Shown: positions 7,682 through 16,218 of the stretch, piece after piece
How the letters are laid out: every line of letters starts with the position of its first letter
Position numbering within the stretch: position 1 is the first letter of the stretch
Source of the DNA: JALZHR01 sp036388475
GTDB taxonomy: Bacteria > Acidobacteriota > Blastocatellia > Pyrinomonadales > Pyrinomonadaceae
NCBI GenBank assembly: GCA_036388475.1
Contig: DASVRT010000020.1
Span: 1 to 64,000 of the forward strand
Direction: 5' to 3'
Length of the DNA stretch: 64,000 nt
The notes under the pieces: generated by a model
What the model was told of the DNA's origin: nothing
The model's input: only the letters and a program-made list of their open reading frames with translations
Databases searched by the model: none
Position numbers and translations under genes: made by a program

Positions 7682-10603
7682 ATGTCAGACATTAAAGCTT
7701 TCCATCTCCCGACCGAAGTGCAGCTGGCGTTCGAGGTTATGCCGTGTCAAGCCAATCGACGCGTTTACGAACCCGCCGAGAAGCCGCATCCGTGCACTTA
7801 CTTTGCCGAATGGGGCGTTTATCACAGCTTCGATTACGGCGCTGCCGGACCGAAGCCTTTGCCGGAACTCGACCAGGTGAATTACGTCGGCAAAACGTAT
7901 CTGCTGCCGGAGATTCTGAGCGGCTGCCGCAAAGCGCCCATAATGTGCGTCGGAATCAATCCGAATCTGCCCGGATTCTGGGAAAAAACTCATAGTGCGC
8001 TGAATCCGGTTTTCGACGATTTTCTGCAATACGCTTTTTATTTTCGCAAGCGCAGCACGGCGAAACTGCAAATCCCCCGCGAAACCTACGACGAGCTTTT
8101 GGGCGAACGTGAAGATTCCTACAAAATTCCTGATTCGCTGGTCGATTTCGGCACGAAAGTTCCGGTCGAGCAGTCGCATTTGCTGATGTATAAATCGTAT
8201 CAGGAACTGCTGGAAGGATTGGCGCTGAAACAGGGCTGGACGAATCACAAACTGGCTATCGGCGAAGATTTAAGCTACGCCAATATGGTCGCGTGCCCGT
8301 CGGCGAAATGGATTGTGACCGAGTCGCAATCGGACGGCGGCAAGCTGCCGGTGATGGGAACCGAGCGGATGCGCGGCATTGTCGGCGAATGCTTCCACGA
8401 GCGCAAATATTTTCTGCGGCAGCTTTTTCAGAGTTTGCCGGTCGTCTTGTTCGTTTTCAGCGCGACGACGGCGCGCGAATTTATCGCGGCGATGGACGGG
8501 CATTTTACGCAAGGCGACCCGAAACCGAACGAAACGCTCGACGCGCTGCTTTCGCGCGAAATCCGTCTCGGTTACGGCAAGACTTCGACCGGCGCCGAGC
8601 TGAGCGCCAGAGTTATCTTCTCGCCGCACGCTTCTGCAAATCCGAATGACTTTCAAAAGTTCAAGGAGAAAATGGTCAGCATTCTCTCGGAGGAAGTCAA
8701 TGCCGGGCGTCTCGCGTTTAATGAGCAGACGGGACATCTCGCCAGACCGCTCGGAAACTGTATCTTTTGCAGCAACTCGCTTTATCATATTCTGGAGTGC
8801 GAGTATAAAGAGGAATTGAAACCGATTTCACCGCAGGAAGCTCCGGCGTTGATGGCGGACGTCGCGCCGCAGCAAACCGGCGTGGCGAAAGAAAACGCGG
8901 AACAGGCGCGCCTTTTGGAAAATTTTCTCAACGTGAAAGCGGCTCGCCCCAAAACCGGACCGACGCCGTCGGGCGCTGACCTGCTCGCGCTGGACGCCGA
9001 AGCCGAAAGCGCGGAAACCGAAGAAGAAGCCGCCGCGTTTTTAAATGTTGACGAGCTGGATTCGCCGCCGTCCATTCTCCGCGGGCGCGTCGTGACGATG
9101 GACGCTGGGTTTTCGGTTATCAAAAAAGGCAGCGTTTACCTGAAAAACGGCAGAATCGTGGCGGTCAGCCGGCAGGGCGAGGCGATACCCGCCGGTTTTC
9201 CCACGGACGCGCCGGTCATCGAAACCGAAGGCACAATTTATCCGGGCTTGCTCGATTTGCATAATCATCTGGCGTATAACGTCGCGTCGGTCTGGAACGT
9301 GCCGAAAAGATTCGATAACCGCAGTAAATGGAGAAGCAATTCGAGTTATGCGGCAAACGTGACCAAACCGCTGAAAGTGTTGGCGGGAAACACGCAGACG
9401 GCGAAGGCGATTGTTCGCTATGTGGAAGTTAAAGCTTTACTCGGCGGCACGACCGCGACGCAGGGCATGCGTTCTACTTTCACAAAAACTATGCCGACGA
9501 GCATTTACGCCGGAATCGTCCGCAATTTTGAAGGCACGGACGATGTTTCGCTGCCCAATGCCGGCACGAAGATTTCGGATTTAGACCCGACCGACCCCAA
9601 CGACATCATATCGTTTCGCAACAGTCTGCAAAGCCGCCAGGCTTACTTTTATCATCTTTCCGAAGGCATCGACGCGGTCACGCGACAGCATTTTCTGAAT
9701 CTCAAAGAACTTGATTTGCTGCGCCCCGCATTAATTGGCATTCACGCGCTGGCTTTAAATGCGGATGATTTGGCTGAGCTTCACGCCGCCGGCGGCAAAA
9801 TCGTCTGGTCGCCGCTCAGCAATCTTCTGCTCTACGGGCAGACGATAAATCCGAACGCCTTAGTGCAGTCGGGAGTGCCGTTTGCGCTCGGCTGCGACTG
9901 GTCGCCGTCGGGCAGCAAAAATTTACTCGAAGAAATGAAAGTCGCCTGGCTCGTCGCGCAGGATGCCGAAGCAAATCTGACGCCGCGCGATTTATGCGCC
10001 GCCGTCACCCGGCACGCCGCCGAAATAGCTTCCTGGGGAAGCGCTTTAGGCAGCATCGAAAATAACAAATACGCGGATTTAATCGTGATTGAAGGCGACG
10101 ACGGCGACCCTTACGAAAAACTTTTGCGCGCCACCGAGCGCGATGTCCGGCTGGTGGTGATAAACGGCTACGCGCGAACGGGCGATGCGGACGTGATGAA
10201 CCGCTTCGGCTTTCCAGCCAAGCAGCTCGAAGCCGTGACGGTCGGCGGGCGTGAAAAACTGCTTAATTTGTCGCGAAACAATGACCCGCTCGGAAATCTT
10301 TCTTTCGGCAGGGCGACCGATATTTTGAAAAATTCGATGTCGAATCTGCACGAGGCAAGCCTTCAGGCAAGCGCCGACGCTTTCGCTCTGATGTCTGATG
10401 AAGAGCCGTTTCAGCTTCTTCTGGACGACGAGATGGAGGAAACTGACGAATTTGACGCCGAGCTGACCGCCGACGTTCCGCTGCCCGAATCCATCCCGCT
10501 CGATGCTCCGGCATTGATTGATGATGCCGCGCACTTTGCCACTCTCGAAAAAGTTGCGCATCTGCCTGTTTTTCTGAAACGCTTGGCGGATTTTTACAAA
10601 TAA
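7682..10603 (+). CDS. Fusion of a UDG-superfamily domain with an Atz/Trz-type amidohydrolase
   Basis: The 973-residue protein has two enzyme-like halves. Residues about 60-350 follow the UDG superfamily plan: IMCVGINPNLPGFW (91-100) as motif A, LSYANMVACPSAKW like the NVV-C-P segment of family 4 UDGs, VVLFVFSATTAREFI, and RVIFSPHASANP as the His motif. A C360-x2-C363-x9-C373 set follows and could hold zinc or an iron-sulfur cluster. After an acidic linker (about 410-460), residues 460-850 form a metal-dependent amidohydrolase: LLDLHNHL (H527, H529), a GIHAL strand, KIVWSPLSNLLLYG and ALGCDWSPSGSKN (D739), as in adenosine/guanine/atrazine-type deaminases. The acidic C-terminal 100 residues are unassigned. 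A base-recognition domain fused to a deaminase-type domain is unusual. Start ATG 7682 follows a weak AAGGA. The S8 protease gene follows within 15 bases. Confidence 0.75.
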   Translation: MSDIKAFHLPTEVQLAFEVMPCQANRRVYEPAEKPHPCTYFAEWGVYHSFDYGAAGPKPLPELDQVNYVGKTYLLPEILSGCRKAPIMCVGINPNLPGFWEKTHSALNPVFDDFLQYAFYFRKRSTAKLQIPRETYDELLGEREDSYKIPDSLVDFGTKVPVEQSHLLMYKSYQELLEGLALKQGWTNHKLAIGEDLSYANMVACPSAKWIVTESQSDGGKLPVMGTERMRGIVGECFHERKYFLRQLFQSLPVVLFVFSATTAREFIAAMDGHFTQGDPKPNETLDALLSREIRLGYGKTSTGAELSARVIFSPHASANPNDFQKFKEKMVSILSEEVNAGRLAFNEQTGHLARPLGNCIFCSNSLYHILECEYKEELKPISPQEAPALMADVAPQQTGVAKENAEQARLLENFLNVKAARPKTGPTPSGADLLALDAEAESAETEEEAAAFLNVDELDSPPSILRGRVVTMDAGFSVIKKGSVYLKNGRIVAVSRQGEAIPAGFPTDAPVIETEGTIYPGLLDLHNHLAYNVASVWNVPKRFDNRSKWRSNSSYAANVTKPLKVLAGNTQTAKAIVRYVEVKALLGGTTATQGMRSTFTKTMPTSIYAGIVRNFEGTDDVSLPNAGTKISDLDPTDPNDIISFRNSLQSRQAYFYHLSEGIDAVTRQHFLNLKELDLLRPALIGIHALALNADDLAELHAAGGKIVWSPLSNLLLYGQTINPNALVQSGVPFALGCDWSPSGSKNLLEEMKVAWLVAQDAEANLTPRDLCAAVTRHAAEIASWGSALGSIENNKYADLIVIEGDDGDPYEKLLRATERDVRLVVINGYARTGDADVMNRFGFPAKQLEAVTVGGREKLLNLSRNNDPLGNLSFGRATDILKNSMSNLHEASLQASADAFALMSDEEPFQLLLDDEMEETDEFDAELTADVPLPESIPLDAPALIDDAAHFATLEKVAHLPVFLKRLADFYK

Positions 10604-10617
10604 AGGTGTATTTAAGT

Positions 10618-13140
10618 ATGGATGAATTGAAAAACCTGATTGTTCAAGTTCTGGACGATTCGGAAAAATCTCTGGCGAAAGGCGTTCTGGAAAAACGCGG
10701 TGAAGTTTCTTCCAGCGATTGTTACGTGCGCGGCTACGGCGGCGCAGACGACATCAGGCAACTGCGCGACAAAGGATTGATTGTCGAAGAATTGCCGACG
10801 GTCACGGATTTGAAATGGCTGGAGCCGGAAAACGAAGGTTTTGAAAGGGCTGCGTTTCAAGTTGATATGACCGCCGCCGCAAGCTCGCCGCTCACGCGGA
10901 TGGCGGCGAAGCTCGACGAGGTGTGCCTGATTCAGCTGAAAGGTCCGCTGCGCACGACCTGGCGGGAAAAACTGGAAGAATACGGCGTCGATTTAATCAG
11001 TTACAAACCCGATTTTGCTTATAAAGCCAGATTGGGAAACAAAGGGCGGGAAGAAATTGAAGAACTCGATTTTGTCTCCCGCGTCATTGATTTGGAGCCG
11101 GAGAAAAGATTGCGGCATTTAAAAAAGGAAATAGTCCGGGCTAAAGAAGTGATGACCAGGCAGAGACAGGCGAGCGAGCAGGTATCGAATCCGGTTTACG
11201 ACGAGAGCAAAGCGGCGGACGCCGGGTTTGAAAGCGGCGGGGCTGGAAGCGGGGCAGCGGAACCGGGCAGCGATAAAATCCATCAGAAAAGCGCGTTTCC
11301 GGATTTTGACTTTGAAAGCGATAATACGCCGAGCCTGACCGCGTCCGAGCCGGCAATTTCATTTGGCGAAATGCCTGCGCCGCCCGCCGTCGAAGAAGAA
11401 AGCGCCGCCGAAAGCAATCTCCAATCCTTTGATTTAAAATGTCATACGCCCGAACAAACAAGCACGATAGCAGACGCTCTGGAACAGGACGCGCGCGTGC
11501 ATAATGTACGCGCCGGACGGATGCGCGTCCGCTTCGATTGTGATGAAAACTCGCCCATTCTGGAAGAGCTGTCGCAAATGACGCAGATTGTCTCGAAAAT
11601 CGAGCCTTATGTCGAGCCTACTCTGACCAACAATTACGTTCGCTTCGGCATCGGTCTGGAAAAAGAAGATGCGACCCGGTTACTTCCCTGGACGGGGAAA
11701 AACGTGATTGTCGGCGTCGCTGACAGCGGCGTTGACCAGGAGCATCCCGACCTGAAAAACAAATTGGCAAAAGTAGTGCAGGAGGCAACGAATATCGACC
11801 CGAACGACCCGCACGGTCACGGAACGCACGTCTGCGGAATCATCGCCGGCGACGGGACGGCTTCCGGCGGTCTGCTGCACGGCGTCGCGAACAATGCGCA
11901 GCTTTTCGTTCAGGAATTGCTTCAGACAGACGGAAAACTGGCTTTGCCGCTCGACCTCGGCGATTTGTTTCAGGAGGCTTATGATAACGGCGTGCGCATC
12001 CACAACAACAGTTGGGGCATACCCGCCGAAGGGCGTTACTCGATTGACAGTCACGAAGTCGACGAGTTTATTTACGAACATCCGGATTTTCTGGTCATTT
12101 TTTCCGCCGGAAACGACGGCAGGCAGCGAGACCCAAACAAGGATGGAGAAATAAAATTAGACCCGATTGGGCGCATTATGTATTGGTCGCTTCGCTCGCC
12201 CGCCACTTCCAAAAACGCTTTGACGGTCGGCGCTTGTTGTTCCAGCCGCACGGACGGACCTTTTAAAGAAACAAACAAATGGGAGCATTACACGCGTCCT
12301 TATTTAAGCCCGCAAATCAAAGATGAGCCGGTGTGCGGCGATGTCGATTATCTCGCGGCTTTCAGCAGTCGGGGTCCGAGCGACGACGACCGCGTAAAGC
12401 CTGATTTGGTGGCGCCGGGAACGGTTATCGTTTCAGCCCGCAGCAAGGACAGCTCGCTCGGCACAACCTACGAACAATTTGACGGAAACTACGCCTATCT
12501 TTCCGGAACCAGCCAGGCGGCGCCGGTGGTCGCCGGCGCGGCGGCGGTCATCCGCGAATACTACGCGAGCGAGCGCAGTCATCAGCCTTCGGCGGCGCTT
12601 CTGAAAGCGACGTTAATCAACGGAACGAGCTGGATTCCCCGCGATACGGCTTTGGATGATGAGGTGGGCGAACCGAATTTTCATCAGGGCTTCGGACGCA
12701 TAAACTTATCGCAAACTTTACCCGTGCCGGGTAATGCCGAAGGGTTTCAACTGCTTTTTGTCGATATTAGCCGCCACTCGCCGCAATCTCTAAATAGAAA
12801 CGTTTCCGGTAAAGGACGTTGGGAGCGCAGAGTAAAAGTCGAAGCCGGAATGCCCTTACGCATCACGCTGGCTTGGACGGACAAACCGGGACACGGCTTA
12901 CAGCAAAATCTGGATTTGGTCGTGGTCGCGCCCGGCGGTCAGCGCTTCGTCGGAAATAGTCAATTGCGCCGGCGTTCATTTGAACAATGGGACCGCGATA
13001 ATAATATCGAGACCGTCACTATCGCCGAGCCGGTCGCAGGCATTTACACAATTCACGTGCTTGCCTATAACACACCGTTTGAAAATCAGGGGTTCAGTCT
13101 TGCGGCAACGGGAAAACTGACGAGCGACTTCCTGCCGTAG
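10618..13140 (+). CDS. Subtilisin-like (S8) serine protease with long N-terminal region
   Basis: An 840-residue S8 peptidase. The catalytic triad is visible: Asp in GVADSGVD (D369), His in DPHGHGTHVCG (H401) and Ser in LSGTSQAAP (S632). An LIQLKGPLRTTWREKLEEYGV segment and a second domain ending just before the catalytic core look like propeptide/inhibitor domains, separated by a low-complexity Gly/Glu/Pro linker. The C-terminal beta-domain (ITLAWTDKPG...NLDLVVVAPGG) resembles the P/PPC-like barrel of KP-43-type subtilases. There is no signal peptide, so unless exported by another route it works inside the cell, as a regulator or effector that processes neighbours. ATG 10618 is chosen because AAGGTG lies upstream; an in-frame GTG at 10606 is possible. 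Last gene of the block; about 600 bases of AT-rich DNA follow. Confidence 0.85.
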   Translation: MDELKNLIVQVLDDSEKSLAKGVLEKRGEVSSSDCYVRGYGGADDIRQLRDKGLIVEELPTVTDLKWLEPENEGFERAAFQVDMTAAASSPLTRMAAKLDEVCLIQLKGPLRTTWREKLEEYGVDLISYKPDFAYKARLGNKGREEIEELDFVSRVIDLEPEKRLRHLKKEIVRAKEVMTRQRQASEQVSNPVYDESKAADAGFESGGAGSGAAEPGSDKIHQKSAFPDFDFESDNTPSLTASEPAISFGEMPAPPAVEEESAAESNLQSFDLKCHTPEQTSTIADALEQDARVHNVRAGRMRVRFDCDENSPILEELSQMTQIVSKIEPYVEPTLTNNYVRFGIGLEKEDATRLLPWTGKNVIVGVADSGVDQEHPDLKNKLAKVVQEATNIDPNDPHGHGTHVCGIIAGDGTASGGLLHGVANNAQLFVQELLQTDGKLALPLDLGDLFQEAYDNGVRIHNNSWGIPAEGRYSIDSHEVDEFIYEHPDFLVIFSAGNDGRQRDPNKDGEIKLDPIGRIMYWSLRSPATSKNALTVGACCSSRTDGPFKETNKWEHYTRPYLSPQIKDEPVCGDVDYLAAFSSRGPSDDDRVKPDLVAPGTVIVSARSKDSSLGTTYEQFDGNYAYLSGTSQAAPVVAGAAAVIREYYASERSHQPSAALLKATLINGTSWIPRDTALDDEVGEPNFHQGFGRINLSQTLPVPGNAEGFQLLFVDISRHSPQSLNRNVSGKGRWERRVKVEAGMPLRITLAWTDKPGHGLQQNLDLVVVAPGGQRFVGNSQLRRRSFEQWDRDNNIETVTIAEPVAGIYTIHVLAYNTPFENQGFSLAATGKLTSDFLP

Positions 13141-13740
13141 AAATCAAAGACGTGTTTAGCGCAGTAAAATTATTATGACCGCCGGGCTCCGACTGAGAAA
13201 TTTTCATTATATGCTTTGAAAACGGCATAAATTTTCACTTTATGCGCATCGTTTTTTCATTGGATGCACAAATTTTGCTTGTCAGCCGTTGATTTTGCCG
13301 GAAAGAAATTATCAGTTTATGCGTAATTTCAAAGCCCCGACAAATGTGAGATTGCACATAAACTGATAATTTCACGACATAAAATGAAAATGGAAGCGAC
13401 AACGCAATTATCGTTTTTAGCGTCTTTGTCGCCTGAAATCATACCGTTAATGAACACAACTCCACGTCCGGTTACTTTTATCAAACGCTTCGGGACATTT
13501 TTGTTTTCAATTTAATCGAACGTTTTTATTCTTTTCAATGAGAATAACTCTCCTAAATTCAGCTTGAAAATTATTGCTTAAATTTATTTCCAGAGATGCC
13601 CGCCAGCCGGAATCCATTAAAAGAATCAAGCGGCGGGCAAAAAGAAAATTTCGCAGGCAGGCGAGATTTTTCCGATTTCCCGAAAGCGCTGCCCGGAAAT
13701 CATAATACTTAATTTCTAAAATTATAAGGAGTAAATAAAA
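13141..13740. other. AT-rich gene-free region with short repeats
   Basis: No convincing gene is present; an 81-codon minus-strand frame overlaps the next gene's leader and lacks a ribosome site. The region carries several copies of a TTTTCAYTNNATGC-like word and a 17-bp inverted repeat, both listed separately, and ends in the ribosome-binding site of the gene at 13741. Confidence 0.6.
13201..13390. repeat. Short repeated words TTTTCAYTNNATGC and a 17-bp inverted repeat
   Basis: Direct copies of a 14-base word occur at 13201-13214, 13232-13245 and 13254-13267 (TTTTCATTATATGC, TTTTCACTTTATGC, TTTTCATTGGATGC), with an inverted copy at 13378-13390. Separately, 13305-13321 and 13357-13373 are perfect 17-bp inverted arms around a 35-base centre. 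Spacings of 31 and 22 bases between word starts are near three and two helical turns. They could be operator sites or remnants of a mobile repeat. Confidence 0.6.
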
Positions 13741-14088
13741 ATGAAAAAACAAACCTTAGTTCGCACCTTTTTGATGTCGGCATTACTCGTCGGCTTTTTT
13801 GTCATCGCGGGCGATGACGTTTACGCTCAGGACGGCGGCGCGCTCGGTTCAGGCGGCGGGCGCAGCCAGATAATCGGAAGCGGCGCATTTGCCGACGGCG
13901 GTATGCTTGGCAGCGGGACGGTTACTACTGCTAACGGCGGCGGAGGCACAATCGGCAGCGGAACTTTCACCCAGGACAACGGCGGACTAATCGGCAGCGG
14001 CACGCGCATCGGTTTAATCGGTTCCGGCGGCGGCAGACAGGAAGAATCGTCTTTTTTCTACACAATGCTGAGATATTTCGGCTTCTAG
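13741..14088 (+). CDS. Small secreted Gly/Ser-rich repeat protein
   Basis: The 115-residue product has a clear signal peptide (KKQTLVRTFLMSALLVGFF core, cleavage after VYA-Q). The mature part is made of irregular repeats of GGxLGSG / IGSGTF / LIGSG, about every 15-17 residues, and ends in an aromatic tail (SSFFYTMLRYFGF). AGGAG lies at proper distance from the ATG. A hairpin terminator follows at 14124-14162. The next genes are a LytS-type kinase and LytTR regulator, the arrangement often seen for peptide-sensing systems, but nothing in the sequence proves that this product is the ligand. It could equally be a cell-surface or matrix peptide. Confidence 0.65.
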   Translation: MKKQTLVRTFLMSALLVGFFVIAGDDVYAQDGGALGSGGGRSQIIGSGAFADGGMLGSGTVTTANGGGGTIGSGTFTQDNGGLIGSGTRIGLIGSGGGRQEESSFFYTMLRYFGF

Positions 14089-14123
14089 TCGGACGGCGCG
14101 GGTCACGGCGATAATAAAAAACA

Positions 14124-14162
14124 AAAGCGATTGTTCAATCCGCGGGGTTGAACAATCGCTTT
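14124..14162 (+). terminator. Hairpin terminator after the Gly/Ser-rich peptide gene
   Basis: Arms 14124-14138 and 14148-14162 form a perfect 15-bp stem (core GCGATTGTTCAA) with a 9-base GC-rich loop. An A-rich run precedes it and TTTCT follows, so it may work in both directions. Confidence 0.75.
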
Positions 14163-14320
14163 CTAAATTGTTTCCCGACTTTAAAATTAAAGACACGGAT
14201 GATATAAAACACTGATTCGGACATCGGAAACGAATTTGGAATTCCACGTTCGAGCCTGAATAGTTATAAAATAAAATTTGATTCGTTTGCCCGGCAGCAA
14301 ATGCGAAACCGGAAAATTTC

Positions 14321-15403
14321 GTGAAAATAAAGCTTGAAAAGCGGCGCATACGGCAAATCATCCTGCTGATTTTTGCCGCTCACACAATCCTGTTTATTAT
14401 CGAACTGCCGCAGGTTTATCTTTACAATGCGCAGAGCCGCAGCCCGATTAGTCCGTGGATACAGATTGCGCGTCTCGGATGGGGCGTCTACGCTTGGGCG
14501 CTCGTCTCTCCGTTCGTTTTATGGCTCGGCTACCTTTTTCCCGTCACGCGAAAAAACCTCTGGCGCAACTTGTTTTTGCACTTAATTTTCAGCGTCGTGT
14601 CGGGAATTATTCAGCATTTCAGCTACAATTCGGGCGTGTGGATGTTCGGGCTTTCGACGCCGGGAAACGTGCGCGCAAACTTTTTTAATTTTGCTTTAAT
14701 GCTCAATTTTATTTCCAGTTCGATGGTGCGCTACGCGACGATTATCGCCATTCAGCAGGCGTATTTTTATTTTCAGGAATCGCAGGAGCGCGCCTTCCGT
14801 TTGCAGCAAGCCGAACTCGAAGTGTTGAAAATGCAGATGCATCCGCATTTTTTCTTTAATACTTTGAATGCCATCTCGGCGCTGATTTATCGCTCGCCGA
14901 AAGAGGCTGACCGGACTATCACGCAGCTCAGCGATTTGTTCAGAATCTCTCTGAAAAAAGACAAAGCCGAGGAGGTTTCGCTGAAAGAGGAGCTGGAATT
15001 TTTGCAGGCGTATTTGCAGATTCACCAGACTTTGATGGGCAGCAGACTGGAAGTTTTGTGGAAAATCGAACCCGAAACTCTGGATTCGCTCGTGCCGAAT
15101 CTGATTTTGCAGCCGCTCGTCGAAAATGCCGTTCAGCACGGCATCGCGCCGCTCGAAAAAGGCGGGCAAATCGAGATTTCCAGCCGGCGTTCAAACGACC
15201 GGCTTCTTTTGCGGGTGCGCGATACCGGGCGCGGGCTGGCGACGGATAAAATAAAAACCGGCGGCGTCGGACTTTCCAACACGCAGGCGCGGCTCAAAAA
15301 TCTTTACGCCGACGCGCATCGCTTTGAGATTGCCGCCTTGCCCGACGGCGGCGGAACGAGCATCAATCTGGAAATTCCGTTTCGGGAGCAGGCGAAAATA
15401 TGA
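14321..15403 (+). CDS. LytS-family membrane sensor histidine kinase
   Basis: The 360-residue protein has an N-terminal membrane half with about four hydrophobic segments (residues 12-160), a short coiled coil (FQESQERAFRLQQAELEVLKMQ), then the LytS/YehU-type kinase signature MHPHFFFNTLNA (phosphoacceptor H176) and an HATPase_c domain with LQPLVENAVQHGI (N box) and DTGRGL (G1 box). It would autophosphorylate on membrane input and pass phosphate to the LytTR regulator encoded next, whose ATG overlaps its stop (ATGA). The start is GTG; a weak GGAA lies upstream. The sensor part has no recognised ligand domain, so the signal is unknown. Confidence 0.92.
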   Translation: MKIKLEKRRIRQIILLIFAAHTILFIIELPQVYLYNAQSRSPISPWIQIARLGWGVYAWALVSPFVLWLGYLFPVTRKNLWRNLFLHLIFSVVSGIIQHFSYNSGVWMFGLSTPGNVRANFFNFALMLNFISSSMVRYATIIAIQQAYFYFQESQERAFRLQQAELEVLKMQMHPHFFFNTLNAISALIYRSPKEADRTITQLSDLFRISLKKDKAEEVSLKEELEFLQAYLQIHQTLMGSRLEVLWKIEPETLDSLVPNLILQPLVENAVQHGIAPLEKGGQIEISSRRSNDRLLLRVRDTGRGLATDKIKTGGVGLSNTQARLKNLYADAHRFEIAALPDGGGTSINLEIPFREQAKI

Positions 15404-16161
15404 GCATTCGGACGATTATCGTTGACGACGTGGATTTGGCGCGCGAGCGCATCAAGATTCTGCTGGACGACGCCGAGATTGAAATCGCCGGCGAATGCGC
15501 CAACGGGCGCGAAGCGATTGAAGCCATCCGCAATTTGCAGCCCGATTTGGTTTTTCTCGACGTGCAGATGCCGCAAATCGGCGGCTTCGACGTCATCGAA
15601 ACAATCGGCGTCGAAAAAATGCCGGCGGTGATTTTCGTCACCGCTTACGACGAATTCGCCCTGCGCGCTTTCGAGATAAATGCAGTCGATTATTTGCTTA
15701 AACCCTTTGACGAAGAACGTTTAAAAAAAGCCGTCGAAAGAGCAAAGCGCGAAATTCAGCGAAAAGAACCGGCAAATGAAATTGAAGAACGCCTGCGCCG
15801 TTTATTAAAAGAAGTCAAATCCGAACCGAAATATCTCAAGCGAATTCCGGTCAAGTCCTCGCGCGGCACGACGCTGGTTTTGACCGAGGAAATCGACTGG
15901 ATTAACTCCGCCGGACATTACCTGGAAATTCACGCCGGAAGCGAAACTCATCTTATCCGCGAGCGCCTGTCGCAAATCGAGCAAAGACTCGACCCGGAAA
16001 CGTTCGTCCGCGTTCACCGCTCGATTATCGTCAATCTCGACCGCATAAAATCTCTGCACCCGCTCTTTAACGGCGACCACCTGATTATCCTGCAAAACGG
16101 TCGGGAGCTTAATCTGAGCCGCACTTATCACGAAAAATTAATGCTGCTTTTATCGAGATAG
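15400..16161 (+). CDS. LytTR-family response regulator
   Basis: 253 residues. Residues 1-120 are a receiver domain with the DD acidic pocket (VDDVD), phosphoacceptor D54 in LVFLDVQMP, and LLKPF with the conserved Lys. Residues about 145-253 are a LytTR DNA-binding domain (RIPVKSSRGTTLVLTEEIDWINSAGHYLEIH...VRVHRSIIVNLDRI). It is coupled by an ATGA overlap to the LytS kinase gene, so the two form a complete two-component system. LytTR proteins bind paired short direct repeats; no clear target was identified in this window. Confidence 0.93.
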   Translation: MSIRTIIVDDVDLARERIKILLDDAEIEIAGECANGREAIEAIRNLQPDLVFLDVQMPQIGGFDVIETIGVEKMPAVIFVTAYDEFALRAFEINAVDYLLKPFDEERLKKAVERAKREIQRKEPANEIEERLRRLLKEVKSEPKYLKRIPVKSSRGTTLVLTEEIDWINSAGHYLEIHAGSETHLIRERLSQIEQRLDPETFVRVHRSIIVNLDRIKSLHPLFNGDHLIILQNGRELNLSRTYHEKLMLLLSR

Positions 16162-16175
16162 AATCTCGTGAAAAA

Positions 16176-16213
16176 GAATGGAGGGGCAGGCATCACGGCT
16201 TGTCCCTCCATTC
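16176..16213. terminator. Hairpin between convergent LytTR and aldo/keto reductase genes
   Basis: Arms 16176-16188 and 16201-16213 pair over 13 positions with a single G.T wobble (core AATGGAGGG). It lies six bases before the end of the minus-strand gene, so it can serve both convergent genes. Confidence 0.65.
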
Positions 16214-16218
16214 CTGCT

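Noticed and set aside
13507..13752. 81-codon minus-strand frame in the gene-free gap
   Set aside because: Overlaps the ribosome site of the next gene, no ribosome site of its own, no recognisable motif.
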